From Pseudomonadota bacterium (GTDB lineage: Bacteria; Pseudomonadota; Gammaproteobacteria; Burkholderiales; Gallionellaceae): DNA of 48,089 nucleotides. The translations under genes and the position numbers were made by a program. This document shows positions 34,874-42,944 of this stretch, one piece after another. Every line of letters starts with the position of its first letter. Position 1 is the stretch's first letter. A model generated the notes under the pieces. The model saw only the letters and a list, made by a program, of their open reading frames with translations, was not told where the DNA came from and ran no database searches. Location of the stretch: contig JAJYYO010000020.1 of NCBI GenBank assembly GCA_021800795.1, positions 15,469-63,557 of the forward strand. Reading direction: 5' to 3'.

Positions 34874-34880
34874 CAGCGTA

Positions 34881-36113
34881 TTAGTGGCGAGGGGCTGACT
34901 GATCGCCGATGTTGTCGGCAATAATTTTGTCTATCAGTGCGTCGGCTGCATGCTCCGCGCCGGCGTAGACTTCGGTTTGCGCTGCATCGCGGTGTAATGA
35001 GGCATCGGCCAGCGCCGATCCGCCCTTTGATGACAAATCCACGGTCGCCTCCATGGACATGCCGACGCGCAGCGGATGCTCTGCGACCTCTTTGGCATCG
35101 AGGGCGATCCGCACCGGCACGCGCTGCACCACTTTAATCCAGTTGCCGGTCGCATTTTGCGCCGGCAGCAACGCAAATGCGGCCCCGGTGCCCGAGCCTA
35201 TGCCTGCAACGCGGCCATGATAATCCACCTTGCCGCCATACACGTCGGCCGTCAATGCCACGTTCTGTCCGATCCGGATGCGACGCAGCTGTACTTCCTT
35301 GTAATTGGCATCCACCCAGATCTGCCTGAGCGGAATAATCGTCATCAGCGGTGCACCGATCGCCACACGCTGCCCCAGTTGCACATTGCGGCGGCCAACA
35401 TAGCCGTCCACCGGCGCCAGTATCGCTCCACGTTGCAAATCGAGATAGGCGAGCCTTACCCTGACAGCCGCCGCCAGCACACGCGGATGATGGCGTGCGG
35501 TGACACCGGAAGTCAGCGCCTCATTGCCCAGCAATTGTTGCTGAGCCATATTCAATGCCGCAGTCAATGCCGCGACATGGCTGCGCGCCGATTCGAGGGC
35601 CGTTTGCGCATGTTGCATATCTTCGCCGGACACCGCACCCGTTGCGACCAAAGGTTGTCGACGCGAAAAATCCGCCTGTGCATTGCGCAAATCCGTTTGC
35701 GCCTGATCAAGCTCCGCGCGGTGCTGCGCCAGCGTTGCAGTCAGGCTGCTGTTGGCCGCATAAAGCGTGCGCACCTCCCGCACCGTTTGTGCAAGCTGTG
35801 CCTGTGCCTCCTGCAAAGCCACCTCCGCATTGCTGTTGTCGAGTTGTACCAGCACTTCACCTGCGCGCACAAAATCCGTTTCGTTCACCGCAATCGCCAC
35901 GACCGTGCCTGCAACTTGCGGCGTAATCTGCACGATATTGGCGGCGACATAGGCATCGTCGCTGTATTCTGAATGACGGCTGTTCACATACCAATAGACA
36001 GCGTAAACGATAGCCGCCGCCGCGAAAATGGCCACCAGCGCCAGCATCCACTTCTTGCGGTTATCCGAATTGCCGTTTGCAACCAGGGCGCTGCCGGGTG
36101 TTTGTTCACTCAT
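34881..36113 (-). CDS. emrA: EmrA-family membrane fusion protein
   Basis: A 410-aa periplasmic adaptor, anchored by one N-terminal helix (about residues 24-44, WMLALVAIFAAAAIVYAVYW). A HlyD-type barrel-sandwich half motif (SDDAYVAANIVQITPQVAGTV) precedes a long coiled-coil hairpin (about 100-200, rich in Ala and Gln) and the second half (GAILAPVDGYVGRRNVQLGQRV). It bridges EmrB to the outer-membrane factor. ATG 36113 is chosen since it matches the usual MSEQTP-type start; the frame is open to 36176 inside the upstream gene. It overlaps the OMF gene by 8 nt. Confidence 0.9.
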   Translation of the reverse strand: MSEQTPGSALVANGNSDNRKKWMLALVAIFAAAAIVYAVYWYVNSRHSEYSDDAYVAANIVQITPQVAGTVVAIAVNETDFVRAGEVLVQLDNSNAEVALQEAQAQLAQTVREVRTLYAANSSLTATLAQHRAELDQAQTDLRNAQADFSRRQPLVATGAVSGEDMQHAQTALESARSHVAALTAALNMAQQQLLGNEALTSGVTARHHPRVLAAAVRVRLAYLDLQRGAILAPVDGYVGRRNVQLGQRVAIGAPLMTIIPLRQIWVDANYKEVQLRRIRIGQNVALTADVYGGKVDYHGRVAGIGSGTGAAFALLPAQNATGNWIKVVQRVPVRIALDAKEVAEHPLRVGMSMEATVDLSSKGGSALADASLHRDAAQTEVYAGAEHAADALIDKIIADNIGDQSAPRH

Positions 36114-37563
36114 TTTGAAAACTTTCTTTTGCCAGGGATTTTGACACAGGTATAGCGGATGAGGCGTAGCCGCCACCCAAGGCCAGCATCAGCCCCACAT
36201 CCACATCGAATGCGCGCGCCTGCAAATCAATCAGGATGCTTTGTTGCAGCAGCTGTGCATTTTCCGCAGCCAGCACGGTTAAGTAGTTTGTGAGTCCACT
36301 CTGATACCTTGCTTTTGCCAGTTCACAGGCTGCGTCCAGTTGCATCATCACGCTCTTTTGTTCCTGCAATTGCGTTTGCAGCGCCTGCCGGGACGCCAGT
36401 TTGTCGGCCACTTCCCGCAGCGCATTCAACACGGTCGCGTTATACGTTTCTATGGCTGCATCGACTTGTACGGTGCGTCCCTTCAACTGGGCGCGCAATT
36501 GTCCCGCATTAAAAATCGGCAAGCTGATGGCAGGCCCGACCCCCATGGTGCGGCTATCCGTACGAAACCATTGCGACAGGCCGATAGCCTCGGAACCTGC
36601 GAATGCGGTGAGATTGAGATTGGGATAAAAGGCGGCGCGCGCTTCCCTGACACTCTGCAATTCGCTCTCCACCCGCCAGCGCGCAGCTGCCACATCCGCG
36701 CGATGGCCCAGCAATTCAGCCGGGAGCTGTTCGGGCACCTCAGCCAGAATGCCGGACGGCAGGCGTGCCGCCAATTGATCGGTCTCACCGGGTTCCGCGC
36801 CTATCAACACGGCCAGTGCATGTCTGGATATTGCGACCTGCTCGGTCAATGCCGCCAAATCACGGCGTATTTGAGGCGCCTGGGCCTGTGTTTGACGCTG
36901 CACCAATGTGGTATCGAGCCCGGCCGCCACGCGTTGATTAATCAGACGGGCATTATGTTCGCTTTGTTGCAGCAACGCCTGCCTGATCTGCCGCTGCTCC
37001 TGCAAGCGCGCCAGAGTGAAATATTGCGAGGTGACGGAAGCCGCCAGTACCACCTGCGCGGCTTGCATATCGGCCTGTGCAGCGCGCGTCTGCCCGATCG
37101 CCGCATTGAGTGCCGCCCGTTGTTTGCCGAACCAGTCGATCTGCCACTGCCCGGAAATGCTGGCCGAACTCATCGTTATCTGGCTGCCGCCCAGCGGGGG
37201 CGGGAAATAACCGTTCGCGCTCAAGTGTTCGCGCGTCGATTGTGCGCCGGCATTTACCTGCGGATAACGCGCACTGTCGGTTGCCTCTTCGAGTGCCTGT
37301 GCGCCAGCGATGCGGCTTTGCACGACTTTTAAGCTGTGATTTTTTGCTATCGCCTGTGAGATCAAGGCATCCAGCCTGCTGTCACCAAATTTTTTCCACC
37401 AATACTGCTGCGGAAAGTCAGTCGTATCGGGCTGATGCGTGTCGTTCAGCGTATGCGGCACCAGCATGGTCGACTGAGTTGCTATGCCGGAAAAATTTGC
37501 GCAACCCGATAACATCAACGCCCCGGCAAGACTCAGCCTGAACATCCATTGCGCAGCGCTCAT
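36106..37563 (-). CDS. NodT-family outer-membrane efflux lipoprotein (EmrAB partner)
   Basis: A 485-aa TolC-like outer-membrane factor. The signal peptide has a lipobox LSGC, Cys21. The two OEP repeats show WWKKFGDSRLDALISQAIAKNHSLK and LLGHRADVAAARWRVESELQSVREARAAFYPNLNLTAF. It forms the trimeric outer-membrane channel used by EmrAB. It overlaps marR by 4 nt (ATGA) upstream and emrA by 8 nt downstream, so stoichiometric expression is likely. Confidence 0.9.
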   Translation of the reverse strand: MSAAQWMFRLSLAGALMLSGCANFSGIATQSTMLVPHTLNDTHQPDTTDFPQQYWWKKFGDSRLDALISQAIAKNHSLKVVQSRIAGAQALEEATDSARYPQVNAGAQSTREHLSANGYFPPPLGGSQITMSSASISGQWQIDWFGKQRAALNAAIGQTRAAQADMQAAQVVLAASVTSQYFTLARLQEQRQIRQALLQQSEHNARLINQRVAAGLDTTLVQRQTQAQAPQIRRDLAALTEQVAISRHALAVLIGAEPGETDQLAARLPSGILAEVPEQLPAELLGHRADVAAARWRVESELQSVREARAAFYPNLNLTAFAGSEAIGLSQWFRTDSRTMGVGPAISLPIFNAGQLRAQLKGRTVQVDAAIETYNATVLNALREVADKLASRQALQTQLQEQKSVMMQLDAACELAKARYQSGLTNYLTVLAAENAQLLQQSILIDLQARAFDVDVGLMLALGGGYASSAIPVSKSLAKESFQNE

Positions 37564-38039
37564 GCCGCCTCCGGCTGAGGGTTGCCGTTTTCAGTAAAGC
37601 GCCTCAGCATATTTTTGAACAGATCGAACTCCGCTTTGCTAAAACCCTGCAAATGCCGGTTCAGTACCTTTACCAGATGAGCCGGAATCTGTTGGGAGAT
37701 GTCTTGCCCCGCCCGGGTTAACTCAAGATTAACCACTCGTCTGTCCTCCTCGCTGCGAACACGGCACAACAAACCCTTGCTCTCCAGCCTGTCCAGCATG
37801 CGCGTCATCGCACCGCTGTCGCTGTAACTTGCGCGCGCGCAACCCGCCACCGTATGGCACGAGCCTTTTGCGATCAACAACAGAGGCCCCCACTGCATGC
37901 CGGTCAAATCCAGCGTCTGCATCTCGGCATCGATATTTTTCAGCAGCGCCTGCCAGGCGCCGCGCATCAGGTAACCTACCGACTCCTCGGGCGTGTAACT
38001 TTCCTCGCTATAAAAAACATGCTGGCTGTTGCTCATCAT
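37560..38039 (-). CDS. MarR-family repressor of the efflux operon
   Basis: A 159-aa winged-helix regulator. The DNA-binding core (about 60-115) reads VAGCARASYSDSGAMTRMLDRLESKGLLCRVRSEEDRRVVNLELT, including the DRR wing typical of MarR. Local autorepression is expected: it is the first gene of the operon, and a dyad lies within the promoter spacer (38080-38093). Ligands released from DNA are likely the substrates of the pump. Start ATGATG 38039/38036 is preceded by AAGGT. Confidence 0.9.
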   Translation of the reverse strand: MMSNSQHVFYSEESYTPEESVGYLMRGAWQALLKNIDAEMQTLDLTGMQWGPLLLIAKGSCHTVAGCARASYSDSGAMTRMLDRLESKGLLCRVRSEEDRRVVNLELTRAGQDISQQIPAHLVKVLNRHLQGFSKAEFDLFKNMLRRFTENGNPQPEAA

Positions 38040-38073
38040 AGGTACCTTGAGTTAGGAGATCGTTAGATGCGTA

Positions 38074-38109
38074 AAAGTAAATGCCTGGGCATTAATTGTC
38101 AAGGCATTT
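38074..38109 (-). promoter_or_regulatory. Sigma-70 promoter with MarR operator in the spacer
   Basis: On the minus strand TTGACA (38102-38097), a 17-bp spacer and TACTTT (38079-38074) form a strong promoter for marR-OMF-emrAB. The spacer is filled by the dyad AATGCC-CA-GGCATT (minus strand, 38093-38080), and a further AAATGCC half-site lies at 38109-38103. A MarR dimer here would block polymerase. The rest of the gap to 38330 holds no gene that I can see. Confidence 0.65.
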
Positions 38110-38329
38110 ATATTTTTGCACGCAGACCTCAACCTGAACAATCCCGAATCCGGGTTTCAACAAAGGGAGCAGGACAGCGTGGGAGTGGGCGCTAGAGACA
38201 ACGACGTGAAAAAGACTAACAACTACTTGATTTTCAAGCATATTAGTTATTAATTTTACAGCCTCAGGCGGCGCGCTTTGGCGCAGCGTGGACAGCCTCT
38301 ATCGGCGCGATGAAAAGTGATGGGCAGGC

Positions 38330-38500
38330 TCATTGCCTGATTTTGGCAAGAGCGGCTGCTTTTACTTCACTCCATGGAATGACATCGTTAGGATTCGTCA
38401 GATGGTCGGCAAGGCGGCGGTCGAGTTCCGCTTGCTGCGCTTCGGTCAGCGATGGCGCGGCGCCACGACTAACGATACCGTCCCAAATGGCTTCAACCAG
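38330..38500 (-). pseudogene. Addiction-module antitoxin remnant (C-terminal part)
   Basis: The frame encodes LVEAIWDGIVSRGAAPSLTE, then AQQAELDRRLADHLTNPNDV and a terminal IPWSEVKAAALAKIRQ. This is the C-terminal two-thirds of the putative addiction module component family (RelB-like antitoxin). The N-terminal residues are replaced by unrelated sequence beginning at 38501. No toxin gene lies downstream. It is a non-functional remnant, broken at the point where an intron-like end abuts it. Confidence 0.65.
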
Positions 38501-38580
38501 ATCGGGATAGGAGAAAGCCCCACGGTCGCCCCTTCCCACACCACCGTGCATACGGGACCTCCAGGACTTGCAGCGATGAA
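38501..38580 (-). mobile_element. Group II intron-like 3' terminus (remnant)
   Basis: Read on the minus strand, the bases before the antitoxin exon contain CCCGTATGCACGGTGGTGTG, a purine-rich stem side (GGGAAGGGGC) and its partner ending CTATCCCGAT. This resembles the domain V-VI end of bacterial group II introns, which finish with ...CCGAT at the 3' splice site. No reverse transcriptase is present. Recognised from memory of such ends only; moderate to low certainty. Confidence 0.4.
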
Positions 38581-38590
38581 GTAACGCATG

Positions 38591-38664
38591 CCCGGCACAC
38601 AAGCAAAGCTAACCGGCGCGCTTTTCGCGCAGGTCCGGTTGACTGCCGGGTTGGGGCTAGGCGC
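38591..38664. repeat. attC-like imperfect palindrome
   Basis: The minus strand carries CGCCTAGCCCCAACCCGGC, then AGTCAACCGGACCTGCGCG, AAAA and GCGCGCCGGTTAGC. The stem AACCGG/CCGGTT with an extra GCGC pairing inside recalls chromosomal integron attC sites, whose spurious translation (NPAVNRT) is familiar. Core-site heptamers are not exact, so identity is uncertain. No integrase is seen. Confidence 0.35.
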
Positions 38665-38854
38665 CACTTACCAGCAGAACTAACCGGGCAAACAACGGAG
38701 TTGTTGCGTATTCCGGTCACTCATGAGCACCTGTTCCAGTAGGACTTGATCAGACAATCCGGTTCAAGATGATCACCTGTGCTACTGGTCATGAGCACCG
38801 GAATGGCGAGTATTCCATTCATCCGCCAGTCGTTCCAATAATCCGGCGCCGTGA

Positions 38855-39604
38855 TCATTTCTGCATCGTCTGCTTTGCTTTCAGTTTTCTCATTGAGTCC
38901 CCCTTTAAAGTCAGGCGGTGCGACTGGTGCACCACCCGATCCAGGATTGCATCTGCAATCGTTGGGTCCGGGAATAGTCCATGCCACTGATCTGTTGGGT
39001 ACTGGCTGGTAATCAGAAGCGATCCTGACCTCATTCGTCGATCAACCACGTCGAGTAACACTTGTGCTGCCGATGGGCTGATGTCTCCCAGCCCCAGATC
39101 ATCAAGGATGAGCAGGCTCGGCTTGATCAGTTCCGCCTTCAGCTTGGGCAACGACCCATCATGCATCGCCATAGCAATATCACCATACAACTCACTGGCA
39201 CGATGAAATACTACGGACATTCCAAGGCGGCAAGCCTGAGTGCCGAACGCGCTGGCCAGCCAAGTTTTGCCGACGCCGGTTGCGCCTACGATTACCAAAT
39301 TCAGTTTCTGCCTAACCCACTCACATCCCGCCAACGATGCAACATGGGACTTATCCAGGCCACGGGAGGCGCCATAGCCCACATCTTCCAGCGTAGCAGC
39401 CTCGGGGAATCCGGCTGCTCGAATCAGACGGTTCAGTTTCTTCGACTCTCGTGCCGAAGCCTTGTGCTCTACCAGCAGAGAGAAACGATCATCGAATCCC
39501 AATTGATAGAGCTTGGGTTGGTGGTGCTGCAAATCATAAGCCTCAGCCATCGAAGACAGACGCAGTTCTTTGAGTCGATTGATGGTTTGTTGTACGGTAC
39601 TCAT
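38855..39604 (-). CDS. istB: IS21-family helper ATPase IstB
   Basis: A 249-aa DnaC/DnaA-like AAA+ protein that assists the IstA transposase in target selection. Walker A is VGATGVGKTWLA (about 104-115); Walker B is SLLILDDLG; the N-terminal helical part has LRLSSMAEAYDLQ. Full length. The start overlaps the istA stop by one base. Without istA it cannot mobilise this copy, but the protein could act with a related element in trans. Confidence 0.9.
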   Translation of the reverse strand: MSTVQQTINRLKELRLSSMAEAYDLQHHQPKLYQLGFDDRFSLLVEHKASARESKKLNRLIRAAGFPEAATLEDVGYGASRGLDKSHVASLAGCEWVRQKLNLVIVGATGVGKTWLASAFGTQACRLGMSVVFHRASELYGDIAMAMHDGSLPKLKAELIKPSLLILDDLGLGDISPSAAQVLLDVVDRRMRSGSLLITSQYPTDQWHGLFPDPTIADAILDRVVHQSHRLTLKGDSMRKLKAKQTMQK

Positions 39605-39748
39605 TATTGAGATTCTCCATAGTAATTGGCACCGCGGACATGTTCATGATGCGCGCGGGTTTTAAAAGAGGCTGCCGGCTTGGACAGCTTATCGGGGGAC
39701 TGCTTCAGGATTGATTCCATGCTGCGTAACGTTGTGATGTTCAGTGGT
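39604..39748 (-). pseudogene. C-terminal remnant of IS21 transposase IstA
   Basis: The frame ending at TAA 39606-39604 encodes LRSMESILKQSPDKLSKPA, then KTRAHHEHVRGANYYGESQ, the usual IstA end. An in-frame TAG lies at the upstream edge (about 39745), and the catalytic DDE part is missing. It is the scar of a deletion or recombination that removed most of istA. Confidence 0.75.
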
Positions 39749-40510
39749 AGCGCCTACCCATCCGGTGGATCGCTTGCGCACGCGCTTATGGTTCCATGTG
39801 GTCAAGCTGCGTTCTGGTCTGCCATCGGCTTATGCGATCGAAATGGCGCTTGACGGTGAGCGTGTTCGCAAACGGGATGGAGATGTTTCACGGCCGACCA
39901 AGTGGGATTTCTAGAGGGATGGCGACAAGGTTCCATCCGACAAGCCCGGACCTAGAAATGCCATCGAACAGGCAGAGGCATCGTTTGCGGGAACGGCGCG
40001 ATGGTTCAGAAGCCCGATCTGGGCGGTGCTTCGCGGTGAAAAGCTTGACCGTCATGATATCGAGCGCGCACTGCGAGAACTTCAGCCTGAAGTGGTGGAA
40101 ATCCTATTTGAGCCGGAGCCTCGCGAGCATGAGTCGCTACCCAGGCAAAGGCCTATTGACGCAGACTGCGAGACGCACCTCGCGATGTTGGGCAGCTTCG
40201 ACTCCTTGGTGGCGACGGTATTGTTGGTGGCGCTCTCGGAAGAAATTGCCTCACCTGATTTACGAGAAACGGCCTTGCGCATCTATCATGAACTCCAGCA
40301 GCACTCAAAGAACAGCCTGAGATCGCGCCGTTTTATCCGGAATTGTTCTCCTCGATAGACAAGCGGTGCAAGCATTGGGTCTATCTGTCCCCCAACCAGC
40401 GAATGGATGTGGTGATATTTTGGCAAGGAGTTCAAGCAGAGTCAGAAAGGAATGCCAGTAATAGCAATACCCCTTCCGAGACCTGTTCATATCCTTCATC
40501 AAAAAGTTAA
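39749..40510 (+). pseudogene. Broken hypothetical gene with stop and frameshift
   Basis: The plus strand reads HPVDRLRTRLWFHVVKLRSG and on to SRPTKWDF, hits a TAG at 39912-39914, and continues RDGDKVPSDKPGPRNAIEQA. From about 40300 the coherent reading moves to another frame (EQPEIAPFYPELFSSIDKRC) and ends at TAA 40508-40510. The 5' end is lost at the IS21 junction. I do not recognise the family; it seems a soluble protein of at least 250 residues. It must be inactive. Confidence 0.6.
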
Positions 40511-40564
40511 GGCGGCCACACTACTGCAATATGGTAGTGAAACACACCTGTCCTGACTTCTGTA

Positions 40565-42925
40565 TCAGTCTCTTGCATGAGGAATCCGTGCAGATGAATG
40601 CGCGATGGCAACCTTAAGCAGATCGGCGACGAAAAAAAAGGCGGCGGCGAGGAGCAGCAGGCCGGCAATTAGCAACGGCGGGAGCGGCGCCATCAACCAG
40701 CCTTCGATCGCCATGAGAATGGCGGCGCCGATGACCAACAAAGTCGCAGCAACGACCCAGCGTCCCGGATAGGGTTTGGTCCAGAAGAAACCGCGCGTGC
40801 GAGTAAGGTAGATGGTGACCTGGCCATCGACGGCCGTCAGCCAGAGAAAGATAGCGGTCTGAGTTTGCGCAAGGCTCAACCGCAGTACGTCCGTTGCGAT
40901 CCAGTACACCGCGGCGCTCGATACGAGGAGCATGCTTCCGAGACCCAAACCGGCCAACGCGAGCGAGCGCACGTCCCACCGGTCAGGCCTCGGCGATGGC
41001 AGCACGCGATCCGTCGAGATTGACATAGTCGCGAAGTCGCGGGTAAAGGCAAGCACGACTATGAGCACCGGAGTGACCACGAAAGTCCCAAGGAAAATGA
41101 CTCCCAAGGAGATGAACGTCGGGGTGCTGAGTTTTCGGGCCATCATGGTGGACACGTAGGTCCGCATCCTCTGGAAAATGCGGCGGCTTCCCTCTATCGC
41201 CGCAACGATCTCGCCAAGCCCCGGACGGGTCAGCACGAGGCTTGCTGCCGCCTTGGCCACGTCGGTCGCACTGGCCACAGCAATCCCCACATCCGCCTGC
41301 TTCAGAGCCGGCGCATCGTTCACGCCGTCGCCGGTCATCCCGACCACGTGGCCCGCTTTTTGAAGCGCCTGGACCAGAAAGAACTTGTCCTGCGGAAAGA
41401 CGCGGGCGAAGACCGCGAAACGAGCAGCCGCCTCAGGATCGAGGTCCTTGTGGAGAGTTCCGGCGGGAGCGACCTCGCCGGTAATGCCCACCTTGGCAGC
41501 GATCGCCCGCGCAGTCGCTTCCCCGTCTCCGGTGACGAGCAGCACGCGCACGCCGCGGCTGCGCAATTCCGCGATCAGGGCCGCAGAATCGGACCGGGGC
41601 GGGTCGGCCAGTGCGATCAGTCCAGCGAGGCGAAGGCCAGGCCCAATGCCGCTTGCCACCGCCAGCACGCGCGCCCCGTTCGCTGAGAGCCGCCCAACTT
41701 GCTCCGCGATCACCTCCCATGGCACCTCAGCAAGCTCCGCAACGGTGGCCGGCGCACCCTTGACGACGCGCAGCAACTGATTTTCCTGCCGTACCGACGC
41801 TTCCGAGCGTTTGGTGCCCGGGTCGAACGGAACGAAGCGCAGGCGTTGTGCGGAACCCACGGAGATTCCGCGCTCAGTTGCCGCCTTGAGGATCGCGAGA
41901 TCGATCGGGTCCTGTGTCGCCTCGTCGGATGCCAGGGCGGCGAACCGGAGCAACTCTTCCGCCGTGGTCGGAGCGGACGGCTCCACGTTTTCGACCGTCA
42001 GCCGGTTCTCGGTAATCGTGCCGGTCTTGTCGAGACAGAGCACGTCCATCGACGCCGCGTCCTCGATCGCCGAAAGGCGCGTCACCAGGACGCCGTTGTC
42101 GGCCAGCGCTCGGGCACCAAGCGCGGCCGACAGGCTGAACATCGCCGGCAAGGCGACCGGAACGGAGGACATCAGCAGCAGCAAACCAAATGGAAGCATT
42201 TGGGCAAGTGGCGTCCCCTGGATGACCATGGCAACCCACGCACCGATGGCAAGCACCATCACCAGGGCGCCGAGATACCTGGCAATCATCAGGATCAGGC
42301 GCTCGGTTCGCGGAGGCGCGTTCGCAGCCCGGACCAACTCGGCCGTCTTGCCAAAGTAGGTGTGGGTGCCGGTTGCCGTCACCACGCCCGTTGCCTCGCC
42401 GCGGCTGATCAGGGAGCCGGAGTACGCTGTGCTTCCCGGACGAAGCTCGACCGGAAGCGACTCGCCCGTCAACACCGACTGGTCTACCAAAATGTCGCCC
42501 TCGGTGAGACGAATGTCGGCCGGGACAATATCGCCGATGCGCAAACGCAGGAGATCGCCCGGCACGATCCCGGCAGCGGCAAGCAACTCCCAGCGCCCAT
42601 CCCTCCGCACGCGGGCGTTGACAGTCAGGCGCTGGCGCAGCAAAGCGATCGCGCGCTGAGCCCGGCCTTCGTGCAAGAAGCTGATGACCGCGTTGAACAC
42701 GAGCAGCGCGCCGATTACGCCGGCCTCGACCCAGCGACCCAGGATCAGATCGATGAGGAGCGCGAGCTCGAGCATCCACGGGATCAGGCCCCAGAACTTG
42801 CCGAGCAGCACGCGAAAGCGGCGAGGGCGGGCTTCGGCTACCGCATTAGGGCCGTGCTGTTGGAGCAGTGCGGCGGCCTCATCGCTAGACAGCCCTTCGG
42901 CGGAATAATTCGGTGTAATGAGCAT
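40565..42925 (-). CDS. Plasma-membrane H+-type P-type ATPase (type III)
   Basis: A 786-aa P-type ATPase of the Pma1-like P3A group. The N-terminal cation-ATPase segment reads GLSSDEAAALLQQHGPNAV; actuator TGES is in DQSVLTGESLPVEL; the phosphorylated Asp299 lies in CLDKTGTIT; KGAP and MTGDGVNDAPALKQADVGIAV follow; ten hydrophobic helices fit. There is no metal-binding CxxC domain, and the helix-4 motif SSVPVALPAMF is the P3A type, not heavy metal. It probably expels protons for pH homeostasis or builds membrane potential; the ion is inferred from family. It starts 19 bp after the end of the OMF gene and may be the last gene of that operon. Base composition is visibly more GC-rich than left-hand genes. 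Confidence 0.87.
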   Translation of the reverse strand: MLITPNYSAEGLSSDEAAALLQQHGPNAVAEARPRRFRVLLGKFWGLIPWMLELALLIDLILGRWVEAGVIGALLVFNAVISFLHEGRAQRAIALLRQRLTVNARVRRDGRWELLAAAGIVPGDLLRLRIGDIVPADIRLTEGDILVDQSVLTGESLPVELRPGSTAYSGSLISRGEATGVVTATGTHTYFGKTAELVRAANAPPRTERLILMIARYLGALVMVLAIGAWVAMVIQGTPLAQMLPFGLLLLMSSVPVALPAMFSLSAALGARALADNGVLVTRLSAIEDAASMDVLCLDKTGTITENRLTVENVEPSAPTTAEELLRFAALASDEATQDPIDLAILKAATERGISVGSAQRLRFVPFDPGTKRSEASVRQENQLLRVVKGAPATVAELAEVPWEVIAEQVGRLSANGARVLAVASGIGPGLRLAGLIALADPPRSDSAALIAELRSRGVRVLLVTGDGEATARAIAAKVGITGEVAPAGTLHKDLDPEAAARFAVFARVFPQDKFFLVQALQKAGHVVGMTGDGVNDAPALKQADVGIAVASATDVAKAAASLVLTRPGLGEIVAAIEGSRRIFQRMRTYVSTMMARKLSTPTFISLGVIFLGTFVVTPVLIVVLAFTRDFATMSISTDRVLPSPRPDRWDVRSLALAGLGLGSMLLVSSAAVYWIATDVLRLSLAQTQTAIFLWLTAVDGQVTIYLTRTRGFFWTKPYPGRWVVAATLLVIGAAILMAIEGWLMAPLPPLLIAGLLLLAAAFFFVADLLKVAIAHSSARIPHARD

Positions 42926-42944
42926 GCGTTTGGCCCATGCCTGG

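Larger units (their letters stand above)
38702..39748 (-). mobile_element. Truncated IS21-family element
   Basis: Contains an intact istB and only the last ~45 codons of istA. The right end probably starts at TGTTGCGTATTCCGG (38702) with internal repeats sharing CATGAGCACC (near 38731 and 38801), typical of IS21 ends. The left part of istA and the other terminus are missing; at about 39748 the sequence joins a broken plus-strand gene. Confidence 0.75.

Noticed and set aside
38721..38987. 88-codon minus-strand ORF overlapping the end of istB
   Set aside because: It lies in the terminal non-coding part of the IS21 element and overlaps istB in another frame; no RBS.
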